Of a DNA stretch of 64,000 nucleotides, positions 26,733 to 35,347 are shown one piece after another. A program made the translations under genes and the position numbers. The first letter of the stretch is position 1. Every line of letters begins with the position of its first letter. The notes under the pieces were generated by a model. It saw nothing but the letters and a program-made list of their open reading frames with translations, ran no database searches and had not been told where the DNA came from. Source of the DNA: Oligoflexus sp. (GTDB lineage: Bacteria > Bdellovibrionota_B > Oligoflexia > Oligoflexales > Oligoflexaceae). The stretch lies in NCBI RefSeq assembly GCF_035712445.1, contig NZ_DASTAT010000063.1, forward strand, positions 62,001 through 126,000. The letters run 5' to 3'.

Positions 26733-28400
26733 TCACCAGCTGCTGCCCAGTCCTAGATAAAAGACCGAGGCCACCGCCACGCCATCATCAAGAAAAACAT
26801 CCCGCAGGACATCCGCCTGAGCCCCCAGGCTCACATCAATATGCGGATAGAGAAAGACGCTGTGCAGCGATAAGCCGAGCGCCAGACCACCGACTGTCTG
26901 TTTTTCCTTCAGATCACGATCCCCATACACACTGAGCGAGCGCTTGATCAAAAGGACCTCGGGTCCCGCCTGCCACTGCCAACGGGTTTGAATGCCGCTG
27001 GCACGCCGGGATAAAAAGCCGATGTCTTCATGCTTGCCCAGGGCCAGCGAGATTTTCTGCGCGGAGATATCCTGCTCGGTCTTATCGAAGCGTCCGCCGC
27101 TGCCATCATCGTCGAGGTCGATCAAGACGCTCTGGCGCCGGGATGTAAACTGAGACAGCTGCGCATGCAGGTTGAAATCCCGCCAGGCCTCGTCCTTCTG
27201 ATAGCTGATCTGAAAGCCGGCCCAGGGTTTGGGTGACCAGCGTTCTTTCAGATCGCTGGCAAAAAACTGCAGGGCCGTGGGGCCGAAGGTCACATGATGG
27301 GTGGGCTGGCTGACAAAGAGTTCGGACAGGGAATAGTCGCGACCCTTTTCGAATTCCACGACCCGATCCAGCACAACCTTCTTGCTTTCCGGATCCATGA
27401 TGATCAGCTGATGCTTGCCATCCGGAATGCGAACGGCACCCTGCTCCAGAGTTCCGATCGGGGATTTATTCACAAAGACTTCGTATTTTCTAAGGGTCCA
27501 TTGCCAGGCGTAAAGTATGGAATCCCCCACCTTGGTGGATTTCCCGCTGACGATCACCGGATCCTTGCCGACGAATTCCACCTTGGCCGTCGGATGCTGG
27601 CCGCTTTGGGTATAGGCGATCACGCGGTTGCTCGCATACTGATGGGCTTCCGACATCGAAACAGCGCCATCACCATCCAGGTCGGATTTAAATCCTTCGA
27701 GGAGGAAGTAGGTGTAAACACCGTGACCCAGCTTTTCGCTTTCTCGCGCTTCCTCGGCCCAGGCGCTGGCCGTATAGATCGCTGCGCTTTCCACCACCGA
27801 ATCCACAGGCTCCTGCATCGCACCGGCTTTTTGCTGGGCGAGGATGTTCATGATCTGCGGGGTAAGATAGGCCTTCCCGCCGCCTGCATAGCAGGAATCA
27901 ATAATCAGAGCCTTGCGCCGGGACCGGAGCTTTTGAAAGCGGGCCAGGAGTTCATCAATGCCAAGGGCCGTGGCCTCCGTTTGAGCGAATTTTGTATCGC
28001 CCATGACAAGAAACTTGCGCAGCCCCAGTCCGCCTGTTTCGGGACGGGGTCCGCTCGCCAGGGTTCCATGGCCCGAAAAATAAATCACGACGGTATCGTT
28101 CTCGCTTCTATTCTCCTTTTCCAGCTGGGCGATCGCATCGAGCACGCTCTGTCGGGTCACGGCTTTTCCGGTGCTCTGCGGCGTTAAAAGCCAGCCGCCG
28201 TCGAAATTATTTTTCAGCGCCTGGTAAACAGAGGCCGCATCCTTTTCGACGAACTGCAGCTTCGGCCAGCGCGCGTCTTCAAAATTACCGATGCCTATGG
28301 ACAGCACCAGCTTCTGTTCGCGGGCTTTTTCCTGAGCGAAATTCATCTGGGGCCAAAGGCCTAAAACAGCACAAGCAATCCATGACCATAATTGACGCAA
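26733..28400 (-). CDS. Caspase-like (peptidase C14) exported protein with EF-hand-like loop
   Basis: 555 residues. The signal peptide ends near residue 22 (NFAQ). Residues 28-285 form a caspase/metacaspase-type domain with catalytic His111 (YFSGHGT) and Cys170 (LIIDSCYAGGGK). A DLDGDGAVSMSEA loop, matching an EF-hand calcium site, lies in the C-terminal part of this domain, so calcium control is possible. Then comes a segment of short strands (about 295-365, PEGA-like) and a C-terminal part of alternating strands (to 555) that could be an outer-membrane or beta-sandwich region. It would cut after basic or acidic residues like other clan CD enzymes; its substrate is unknown. It starts three bases after the stop of the transglutaminase-like gene, so the two are one transcript. 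It is the last gene of the block. Confidence 0.9.
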   Translation of the reverse strand: MRQLWSWIACAVLGLWPQMNFAQEKAREQKLVLSIGIGNFEDARWPKLQFVEKDAASVYQALKNNFDGGWLLTPQSTGKAVTRQSVLDAIAQLEKENRSENDTVVIYFSGHGTLASGPRPETGGLGLRKFLVMGDTKFAQTEATALGIDELLARFQKLRSRRKALIIDSCYAGGGKAYLTPQIMNILAQQKAGAMQEPVDSVVESAAIYTASAWAEEARESEKLGHGVYTYFLLEGFKSDLDGDGAVSMSEAHQYASNRVIAYTQSGQHPTAKVEFVGKDPVIVSGKSTKVGDSILYAWQWTLRKYEVFVNKSPIGTLEQGAVRIPDGKHQLIIMDPESKKVVLDRVVEFEKGRDYSLSELFVSQPTHHVTFGPTALQFFASDLKERWSPKPWAGFQISYQKDEAWRDFNLHAQLSQFTSRRQSVLIDLDDDGSGGRFDKTEQDISAQKISLALGKHEDIGFLSRRASGIQTRWQWQAGPEVLLIKRSLSVYGDRDLKEKQTVGGLALGLSLHSVFLYPHIDVSLGAQADVLRDVFLDDGVAVASVFYLGLGSSW

Positions 28401-28403
28401 GGC

Positions 28404-30989
28404 TTAAACTCCCTCGGAGCGTGGTTCGTGGCCCTCTTCGGCCGGATGCAGACTGCTTATGACCAGCAGCGGCTCAGTTGCAGGGTTTTCTGGGGCTGGC
28501 ACCAACGCCGCATCCGAATGAGGAATCGGCAGTCGCTGCATTTTACTTTGAAAATAGAGTGGTCCGAAAATCCAGGATGCCCAGGAATGCCAGCCGAGCT
28601 CCGGGAATTCCTGTTTCAGAAGGCGCAGCATGAGCGCGGCCCACAGAAGATGCAGGACTGGAATTACGGCCAGCATAGGCAGAGGCGCCTCCTGAAACGA
28701 AGCCGGATCCATGATCACCTGAATCCCGCGGCTCGTCAAAGCCGCCGCAAAGATGCCGAGCGAAAGCCAGAGCAGGGAACGCGGCGCGATGCTGCGACCC
28801 GTTTTGCGCATGCGCCTGTCGGCATCGGCATACCAGAAAAGGGCAAAGGCACCGCTGCTCAGAATGAGCATGACGAACATGAAAAGCAGTGAACGCTGCG
28901 GCCAGATCATGCGCTGGTTGACCCAATCGTCACTCTGCAGCTGCCAGCCGATGGCCACCAGGAAAAGTATGAAAAGTCCCAGTATCTGCGGAAAAGCGAC
29001 CGTAAATCGTTCCCAGAACGTAGGGCTCGCCTTGGGCTGATAGGTCACGAAACGTCCCAGCTCCTGCCGCACCTGATCCGCATCTTCCAGGTAAACAGCC
29101 AGATCGCGAACATCCACATGATCCGCAAGGCTCGTGTAGTCATGCACGAACGAAAGAACGCCATCGGCGAATGTTTGCGTCAAGTGATAGCGAAAGCCAC
29201 TGTTCTCGATCGTGAAGTCATGCGCAGGCACTGACCATTCCGCGGGGATCACCACATCCTGCCTGTGCGTGATCTGAAGGGGAAACATTTGCGCCACGGG
29301 ATGCACGCGCTTCACCTTCTCGGGCTGCATCAGATACTGGCTGATATAAGCCCCGGCCGCCACATCCAGACGCCACGCGCCGCTGTCCGTCTGCCGCCAA
29401 AGATCAGGAACCGAATAGCTCTCGGTTATGGTAAGTTCGTTACCCAGTCGATCATCCTGAAAAACCGGCGCCTGCTGAATCTCAGCCGCGGGATAAAGCT
29501 TCTTGATATAGTTAGCCAGATTATCACTCAAAACCACCGAGCCCTGGGCCGCGAGATCCGCGCGCATTTTCTCGGCCTGCCACCCGGAAAACCGGCTCTG
29601 AATCGTCAGGACGATAGGCTCCAAAAAATCCTGAGTCTCATAGCGTTCCTGATAGTCGATGCGTCCAACCGGAGTCAGCGCCGGATCCTGCTTCAAAAGC
29701 TCCCGCGCCCCTTCCCGCAAAGGCAAGCCCACATAGAACCCGGGATAATCCCGCGACTCAAGCTTCACACCCTGATGCGATAGAGTTCCATCCACCCAAT
29801 AAAGAGCGCCCTTGGCCGGATCCTTCACACCCACGATCACATGATTGAACGCCAAAGGCGTGGCCGGCATCGCCTCCAGTTCCTGCCCGCCTTCACTGCG
29901 AACAAGAATAGGAAAGGCCTCATAGCCGAGTCTTTGAATCAAACGCGTTAAAAGAAGGGCCTTGTCCTTGCAGTCACCAAACCTTTTCCGCAGAACCTCA
30001 TCCGGTTGCCGGGGAACGAAGGAACCCGAACCCAGCTCGATACCAACATAACGAATATCGTCCTGAACGAAACGAATGGCCTCCTCGACCTGAGCCTTCT
30101 GCTCTTGGACCCGCTCGCGTATGCGCTGGGCCATGTCCTCGACGGCCTGATCGCTCGCGCCTTTCACCTGGTAAAAAGGCAGGGCCCACCGCACGACTTC
30201 ATCCCAGTCCTTCCAACTGCTGAAGGTCAGGGTATCCATAGGATCCATCCATTCAGGAACCTGATCCTCGCTCAGCTGGGGCGGCAGCTTGCGGCCGGTC
30301 CACTGCATGATGAGCCCTGAACCTTCCACCCGCTGCTGGATGGCAACATCCGCGCGATTGGCTTTCCACTGCACCGAGGCCTCCCGGGGCCAGATCTGAC
30401 GAATCTGGGCTTCGAGCACCGGCACCGTCCAATTCAAATCATGCCGGCCGCTATATTTCTTGCCCAAAAGAGGCTGCTGCCCCACCACGCTATAAGCATA
30501 GTCCACAACATCACCGACCCTCAGGTCGTGCAGAAGATAGGACGCCGTGAGCGTTCCATCGAAGATCTGCCGCTCGCTGTCCTTTTCACGTCGAATCATT
30601 TCAAAATCAGTCGGCTTCAGGGTGATCACGGGTTGATCCTGATCCCTCTTGATGGTGATGTGATGGAAAATCAATTTTTCATAACCCGGATCGAAGTCCG
30701 CAATGATCTGACTCAGCTCATCCAGGCCGGCGGGATTATTGATGCGTCCGACAAGGCGGAAGAAGGATTGCGGCGCCGGACCTACAAAAGAATCCTGCCG
30801 ATCGACAAGCAGGTAGGTCACCGGACCATCGAATTCCCCCACGGATGCGGTCGTGGCTTCATGGTGCAGAACCCATGACGGTACGGGCTTTATGGACAGC
30901 GAAGGCCCTGCGTTCACGCCCTGCGCGTGCGCCCGTCCCATCCATCCAAACCAACTGAACCAGAAAAGCCAGAGTAAGGGCCATCGCAT
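28404..30989 (-). CDS. DUF3857 / transglutaminase-like exported membrane protein
   Basis: 861 residues. Signal peptide to about residue 22. Residues about 55-230 match the DUF3857 pattern (SYLLHDLRVGDVVDYAYSV). Residues about 285-405 are a transglutaminase-like domain with Cys340 (RFGDCKDKA), His383 (FNHVIV) and Asp400 (YWVDGT), the intact triad. A beta domain follows. Four membrane spans are clustered between about 685 and 820, and the rest is short and cytosolic. Proteins of this architecture are common in Bacteroidetes and delta-like proteobacteria but not well characterised; they may cleave or crosslink peptides at the cell envelope. It is tightly linked to the caspase-like gene downstream and 28 bases from the membrane gene upstream. 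Confidence 0.92.
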   Translation of the reverse strand: MRWPLLWLFWFSWFGWMGRAHAQGVNAGPSLSIKPVPSWVLHHEATTASVGEFDGPVTYLLVDRQDSFVGPAPQSFFRLVGRINNPAGLDELSQIIADFDPGYEKLIFHHITIKRDQDQPVITLKPTDFEMIRREKDSERQIFDGTLTASYLLHDLRVGDVVDYAYSVVGQQPLLGKKYSGRHDLNWTVPVLEAQIRQIWPREASVQWKANRADVAIQQRVEGSGLIMQWTGRKLPPQLSEDQVPEWMDPMDTLTFSSWKDWDEVVRWALPFYQVKGASDQAVEDMAQRIRERVQEQKAQVEEAIRFVQDDIRYVGIELGSGSFVPRQPDEVLRKRFGDCKDKALLLTRLIQRLGYEAFPILVRSEGGQELEAMPATPLAFNHVIVGVKDPAKGALYWVDGTLSHQGVKLESRDYPGFYVGLPLREGARELLKQDPALTPVGRIDYQERYETQDFLEPIVLTIQSRFSGWQAEKMRADLAAQGSVVLSDNLANYIKKLYPAAEIQQAPVFQDDRLGNELTITESYSVPDLWRQTDSGAWRLDVAAGAYISQYLMQPEKVKRVHPVAQMFPLQITHRQDVVIPAEWSVPAHDFTIENSGFRYHLTQTFADGVLSFVHDYTSLADHVDVRDLAVYLEDADQVRQELGRFVTYQPKASPTFWERFTVAFPQILGLFILFLVAIGWQLQSDDWVNQRMIWPQRSLLFMFVMLILSSGAFALFWYADADRRMRKTGRSIAPRSLLWLSLGIFAAALTSRGIQVIMDPASFQEAPLPMLAVIPVLHLLWAALMLRLLKQEFPELGWHSWASWIFGPLYFQSKMQRLPIPHSDAALVPAPENPATEPLLVISSLHPAEEGHEPRSEGV

Positions 30990-31017
30990 AGGGATTCCTT
31001 GCCAAACATGTCCGGGA

Positions 31018-31761
31018 TTAGCCGCCCCAAAGTTTCAGAAGTGGCAGCGTGCAGGCAGTTCCCAGAAAATAAACGGAGCTGGCCAATTCAACAAGACCAA
31101 ACAGCTCGTCAGCCCAGGTCAAACGCTTTTCCTGTTCCCGACTTTCCGAAAGAAGCCAATCCTCCAGCAGCCGCATTTGCTCAGTCCGGGGATCGCGTCC
31201 CCGAAGTCGCGCGTGATCCAGCTCCCGGATCCAGGCCTCGTGCCAGGGCCCAGCCTGACTCGCACCGAGCCACGCCCTGGTGAAATTCGCCTGCAATGAC
31301 GGGGAACTGGCCAAAGGATGAGCCGGAAGACGCCTGAGCCAGAGCATAAGGATAAGAAGGTTCCCACCCATCAATAAAAGCGCAGGAGGATTGTCCGCCA
31401 TGCGTAAAAACCAGCTGCCATCCAGAACCAGACTGGTCGCAAGGCCCAGTCCTGCAGCCAGGCCAAGTCGCAGGGCCGCACCATAGCCCACCCGCAGGCG
31501 TTCCCCGTCGCTACGTTCCAGGCTGTGAATCCATGTCAAAAGTGTTCGTAAAGCCTGAGGCTGCAGACGTCCGCTGCGGAGCTGCTCTCTGAAAACAACT
31601 GTCAAAGGGTCAGTGAGCGGCCCTGGGCTCTGGTACTCCCGCGATTCCAGACAACGCAGAAAACTCTGCGTGGACCCGGACCATGATGCAAGGCGCCTTT
31701 CTCCGCGCCAGCGGAGGAAGACCAGACTATTCATTATGAGAAGAAGAATAAGACCATTCAT
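31018..31761 (-). CDS. Hypothetical membrane protein
   Basis: 247 residues with a membrane span at the N-terminus (MNGLILLLIMNSLVF), two in the middle (about 95-140) and one near the C-terminus (ELASSVYFLGTACTLPLL). The loops are rich in Arg and Leu, and a long cytosolic segment lies between the first and second spans. I do not recognise a family. It is placed between the sensor kinase and the DUF3857 gene, with gaps of 28 bases on each side, so it is part of the same operon. No clear ribosome-binding site precedes the start. Confidence 0.65.
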   Translation of the reverse strand: MNGLILLLIMNSLVFLRWRGERRLASWSGSTQSFLRCLESREYQSPGPLTDPLTVVFREQLRSGRLQPQALRTLLTWIHSLERSDGERLRVGYGAALRLGLAAGLGLATSLVLDGSWFLRMADNPPALLLMGGNLLILMLWLRRLPAHPLASSPSLQANFTRAWLGASQAGPWHEAWIRELDHARLRGRDPRTEQMRLLEDWLLSESREQEKRLTWADELFGLVELASSVYFLGTACTLPLLKLWGG

Positions 31762-31789
31762 GCGGAAGTTTTAACAGCGGGGCACGATG

Positions 31790-33049
31790 TCATCCAGCGA
31801 CATCGAATGAATCGTGGGTCTGAGTGTTCGTTACGAAACAAAGATCGAGCGGCAGCGCCATGATCAGAGTGAACTGCACATGGGCACGATCATTCAAAGA
31901 TCCCAAAGTCACCTGAATGGAGCCACCCTCCTCTTCCAGATAACTCCTCACCGCATCCAGCCCCACACCACGGCCGGAAATATCACTGACCGCGTCCTTG
32001 GTGGAAAGACCGGAACGGAAAATGAGTTCCGCCAGGTCCTGATCGGTATATTGCGGCGGCAGTAGTCCCCGCTCTTTACCGATGCTTTCCAATTTCAAAA
32101 GATCAAGGCCCTGACCGTCATCACGGTAATGAAAATAAAAATAAGGCGCGCTGACCCTTGTTCCCACGTGGATCCGCCCCTGCGCCGGCTTTCCTTTGCG
32201 GAGGCGCTCCTCGGTGGATTCAAAGCCATGGTCCAGGGAATTGCGCAGAAGATGCGTTAAAAGACTGTGCAGAAGATCAGCGCCTTTATCCTTGAGCATA
32301 ATGGAGCTGGGTTCAAGCACAACGATCGGCGTGGCCTTGCCCAGATCACGGGCCATCGAATCCATGCCGCGGCAGCATTCATCAATAACGCCGGCCAGCG
32401 CCGTCGAGCAGCTCTTCAAAAGAACCTGCCGCGACTCATGCAAACATTTCAGGGCGGGTTCATTTAAATTCATGGTTTCCAGACGCCCAAGCTTATCGAG
32501 CGTGTCTTCGATATCCTTCCGCGACATGCGCACGGCCTGATTTCCAGACTGCCACCCCAGACGGGACTGACTGACGAGACGATAATGTTCCACCACGGCT
32601 TCCACGCGGTCCAGATCCTTTAAAAGACGCGCGGAATCCCAGAGAGCCTCACCCTTCTGCAGAGCCGCATAATACTGCTCGGCCTCGTGACTCACGCTGG
32701 ACAGGGCACCCAGATAATAAGTCCGCGCCGCGCCTTTGATGGTATGCATGTTCACAAAGAGCCGCTTGATGACATCCGCAGGGGCCTGACGCCCTTCCTG
32801 AAGGATCGTCCGGTTTTCCTGAAGATAGGCCAGGGTCTTGTCAACGAAGCGATGGAAGCGATCCTCGGGGATCTGAATGAGTTCCATGATAACCTTCATG
32901 TCCTCTTCCTGACGTCGCGCCTGCGCTTCGAGTCGTCTGAGCTTGGTTACGTCACGAATGCTGACCAGGACTTTCTCTACGGTCTGCGCCTTGCTGAGCA
33001 TCGGATTCCAGTCGATCTGAAGCGTTCGGGTTTCCTCCGTTCCCGGCAC
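31790..33049 (-). CDS. Fragment 3 of the broken kinase: Hpt domain and CheA-type ATPase
   Basis: The first ATG in this frame is at 33049, but the natural frame begins upstream at the second frameshift. It carries a coiled linker, Hpt (MHTIKGAARTYYLG), an intermediate helical segment and the HATPase region (LLRNSLDHGFE, RDDGQGLDLLKL, SGRGVGLDAVRSY). There is no CheW-like C-terminal domain. Confidence 0.7.
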   Translation of the reverse strand: MPGTEETRTLQIDWNPMLSKAQTVEKVLVSIRDVTKLRRLEAQARRQEEDMKVIMELIQIPEDRFHRFVDKTLAYLQENRTILQEGRQAPADVIKRLFVNMHTIKGAARTYYLGALSSVSHEAEQYYAALQKGEALWDSARLLKDLDRVEAVVEHYRLVSQSRLGWQSGNQAVRMSRKDIEDTLDKLGRLETMNLNEPALKCLHESRQVLLKSCSTALAGVIDECCRGMDSMARDLGKATPIVVLEPSSIMLKDKGADLLHSLLTHLLRNSLDHGFESTEERLRKGKPAQGRIHVGTRVSAPYFYFHYRDDGQGLDLLKLESIGKERGLLPPQYTDQDLAELIFRSGLSTKDAVSDISGRGVGLDAVRSYLEEEGGSIQVTLGSLNDRAHVQFTLIMALPLDLCFVTNTQTHDSFDVAG

Positions 33050-33669
33050 TGCGAACTCCAGTTCATGGACAAGATTCGCGGCATTGAGTTCGAAGCCGAC
33101 CGGGTCCTCGCCCAGGCGGCATCCAGGCTCGATTCCGTCAGGCTCTTTTCTTCCTCACTGAGTCGCGCCCGATCCAGGATCAAAGTCCGAAGAGTCTGTC
33201 CCTTCATCTGCGGCTGGTGAGTCAGGTCTTTCAGATATTCCGAATGCAGCTCGTCGATTGTCTTATCGGTCGTGCTGATCGTAAAAATACCCTGACGGAT
33301 GTGGGCCAGGATCGACTTGATATCGCGCGTCTGCATGGCCACCTCGGACTGCAGTTCCCGACTCAGATGTTCCGAGCGACGGAAGGCGCTGGCAAATCGA
33401 AGGGCTACGATCTGGGATTGGCAGATGATACATATGCTCATGCCCATGGCTGTGGAATTCTGCGGCAAGGAATCATAGCCATAGGAATTCAAAACATCCA
33501 GGACGGCTCCGATCACGACGCAGCCTATCCCGCTCAGCGAAATCACAGCCCCCTCATTACGGGCCCAAACAGCCCGCAGCAGAATAAAAATCCCATTGAA
33601 GCCCAGAAAGAGGCTGATCATTTTCAGAAGATTGCTGAGCTGACCGTAGACGGTGGCCGAGGTGAACAC
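32977..33669 (-). CDS. Fragment 2 of the broken kinase: last membrane spans and start of the PAS-like region
   Basis: The in-frame sequence runs from VFTSATVYGQLS through three spans and a coiled segment to the PAS-like block AHIRQGIFTIST. After about SSLDAA the residues are out of frame, and the true continuation lies in the neighbouring frame (LGEDPVGFELN). Confidence 0.65.
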   Translation of the reverse strand: MFTSATVYGQLSNLLKMISLFLGFNGIFILLRAVWARNEGAVISLSGIGCVVIGAVLDVLNSYGYDSLPQNSTAMGMSICIICQSQIVALRFASAFRRSEHLSRELQSEVAMQTRDIKSILAHIRQGIFTISTTDKTIDELHSEYLKDLTHQPQMKGQTLRTLILDRARLSEEEKSLTESSLDAAWARTRSASNSMPRILSMNWSSQCRERRKPERFRSTGIRCSARRRP

Positions 33670-34622
33670 TGCAAGGCGAACAGCAGCGTCAGGCTTTTCA
33701 TCCAGGCTTTGGGAACAAATCCAGGAAAGCAGCTGTTCGTAAAATAGAGGAGACTCAAGGGGCCGATGATCATTGTTCCGTAGATAATTTTAAAGATCAC
33801 TTCGAACTTGAAGGCCGAATCCGGAATGAAGGGCGTCGCGGCTTCGGCAATCGCCAGAAGCCTGATGCAAAGAAGAATCGAGAAGATCGCCAGGAACAGA
33901 CTGGGACGATCCTCAGGACGCCGCAGATAAAGCGAACTGCTATAAACAGCCAGGAAAAAGATCACCCCGAGGAGCCAGTAGTTCAGTTTATCCTGGAGTT
34001 TCAGATACTGGCTCAGATCAAAATAATCACCGATGCGGGGCGCCAGCCACAGCCCGCCCCAACTGTGATGAAAGTTGCTGGCATGAATCAGGATGACCCA
34101 GGTTTGATCAGGGCTCGCGCGCAAAGGCAGAAGATTGTCCCGGGCCGTTAAAGGACGGGAATGCTCGCGATCGAGTCCGGCTTCACCGATATCAAAGCGC
34201 GCAAGGCTGCCTTCCGGATCCTGCAGCGTGAAAGCCTGCAGTCGGCCGCTGGTATAAACGCTGGCCCCTTCCAACGCCAGCTGCCCTGGCGGCACCTTAT
34301 GCACAACCAGAGCATAGGTGGCGATTGCAAAATCGTCCTTGAAGAGAGAAGGCGCCGCGTTCATGAAACGCTCGCCGCTTGGAGCTGTCAGCAGTTTCTG
34401 AGGATTGTGCCGCCAGCGCTCCAGAAAATTCTGCGGAGTGATGTGCTCATGCGGGAAAAAATACCAGTCGCCTGTCAAACGCAGGGCGTGCGCCTTGTCC
34501 CATGCGCTCAAATCGACTTCGCCGTGTTTCACTGTGACCTGCTTCAGGCTCGCCGCCCAAAGAGGACGGATCCCGCCAAACTGCAGGAGAAGCAGATACA
34601 TGATAATACGAGCGAATGCCAT
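33624..34622 (-). CDS. Fragment 1 of the broken kinase: signal peptide, DISMED sensor, membrane spans
   Basis: Start at the ATG 34622 (MAFARIIMYLLLLQ) gives a signal peptide; the frame extends back to 34859 but would overlap the Hpt gene. Contains the extracytoplasmic domain (WYFFPHEH block) and the first membrane spans (YWLLGVIFFLAVYSSSLYL). It ends in a frame-shifted tail after LLFALQC. Confidence 0.7.
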   Translation of the reverse strand: MAFARIIMYLLLLQFGGIRPLWAASLKQVTVKHGEVDLSAWDKAHALRLTGDWYFFPHEHITPQNFLERWRHNPQKLLTAPSGERFMNAAPSLFKDDFAIATYALVVHKVPPGQLALEGASVYTSGRLQAFTLQDPEGSLARFDIGEAGLDREHSRPLTARDNLLPLRASPDQTWVILIHASNFHHSWGGLWLAPRIGDYFDLSQYLKLQDKLNYWLLGVIFFLAVYSSSLYLRRPEDRPSLFLAIFSILLCIRLLAIAEAATPFIPDSAFKFEVIFKIIYGTMIIGPLSLLYFTNSCFPGFVPKAWMKSLTLLFALQCSPRPPSTVSSAIF

Positions 34623-34704
34623 CCACCGACCCACTATGTCAATATGTGTAGACTTTCGGCTTCCGACAAATTTACCTTGAGTTACAGCGGACAGCGGGAG
34701 GGGA

Positions 34705-34723
34705 AACCCACAGGGCGTGGGTT
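34705..34723 (-). terminator. Weak hairpin after the Hpt gene
   Basis: AACCCAC and GTGGGTT are separated by five bases, 9-27 bases beyond the Hpt stop. It is followed on the minus strand by TCCCC rather than a U-run. It may attenuate readthrough into the kinase gene. Confidence 0.35.
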
Positions 34724-34731
34724 CAGACGAC

Positions 34732-35091
34732 TCAGTGCTTTTGGGCCAGAAGATGATGGAGAGCCTGCTCAGTGGCCGAGAGCGCGCGTTCCAGATCCGG
34801 AAGACTCGTCTCGATTTGTGCAAAACTCTCGTCTTTGGCTGCAATTTCAATGGTGCCAAAGATTTCAGCCAGCCGGTTGTAGCCGGCGTCCAGACAGGAT
34901 CCTCGGGCCGTGTGGGCCTTGCTGTTCAGCACTTTCTTGTCGCGTTCGCCAATATGATTTTTCAGAAAGGATGTCGTCTGACGGGCCGTTTCCAAACAGC
35001 CGGACAGAAGTTCATCGACAAAAGGGCTATCCTCGGTGTCGTATTTCCGAAGCTCGTCGATTCGCTCCAGCGCAATGATTCTATTATCCAT
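34732..35091 (-). CDS. Stand-alone Hpt (histidine phosphotransfer) protein
   Basis: 119 residues, all helical, no membrane span. The phosphoacceptor region reads KAHTARGSCLDAGYNRLAE, matching the Hpt consensus with the histidine in AHTARG. The size fits a single Hpt bundle. A GAGG site lies six bases before the ATG. It stands directly upstream of the 7TM-DISM kinase that itself carries an Hpt, suggesting a phosphorelay from the kinase through this protein to an unlinked response regulator. It could also act on the nearby second kinase. Confidence 0.85.
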   Translation of the reverse strand: MDNRIIALERIDELRKYDTEDSPFVDELLSGCLETARQTTSFLKNHIGERDKKVLNSKAHTARGSCLDAGYNRLAEIFGTIEIAAKDESFAQIETSLPDLERALSATEQALHHLLAQKH

Positions 35092-35127
35092 GACTTACCT
35101 CACTTCCATCCCATCAATTTTCAAGAC

Positions 35128-35298
35128 TTAGCGTATTTTGCCTCCAGTTAAAAGAGCAAATTCGTACAAATTCATCAAACCGATTGGCGCCTTAATGATC
35201 TCATGACCCTTGACGGAATGGTGGCCTGCGGTCGAAAAGTCAAAGGCACCTTCCGCCTGCGCCTGGGAGCGCCGACAGATGATGCCTGAGAGTTTCAT
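35128..35298 (-). CDS. Possible small protein upstream of the Hpt gene
   Basis: A 56-residue open frame on the same strand, ending 36 bases before the Hpt start. It begins MKLSGIICRRSQAQAEGAF and ends with LTGGKIR. There is no good ribosome-binding site, and I do not recognise a family. It may be a small leader gene, a remnant of a larger gene or a chance frame. I see nothing else in the 256-base interval 35092-35347. Confidence 0.3.
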   Translation of the reverse strand: MKLSGIICRRSQAQAEGAFDFSTAGHHSVKGHEIIKAPIGLMNLYEFALLTGGKIR

Positions 35299-35347
35299 GA
35301 CTACAGGTTTGAAATACTAGGAAGCGGGACTGGCAGCAGCGTGCTGA

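Larger units (their letters stand above)
31790..34622 (-). pseudogene. 7TM-DISM sensor kinase (Hpt + HATPase) broken by two single-base frameshifts
   Basis: Three overlapping reading frames together give one continuous protein of about 944 residues. The first switch is near 33668-33672: adding one G to the minus-strand GCAGTG gives a smooth join LLFALQVFTSATVYG. The second is near 33116: adding one C to GCCGCCTGGG gives DAALGEDPVGFELNAA. The reconstructed order is signal peptide, an extracytoplasmic DISMED-type sensor, seven membrane spans, a PAS-like region, an Hpt domain (His in HTIKGAA), and a CheA-like ATPase with N-box NSLDHG and G-boxes DDGQG and GRGVGLDAV. Both changes are single missing bases next to short G/C runs, so sequencing or assembly error is as likely as genuine decay. 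If real, the kinase is non-functional. Confidence 0.82.

Noticed and set aside
31018..31761. MotA/TolQ-type proton channel
   Set aside because: Span number and order partly fit, but none of the conserved residues of that family is evident.
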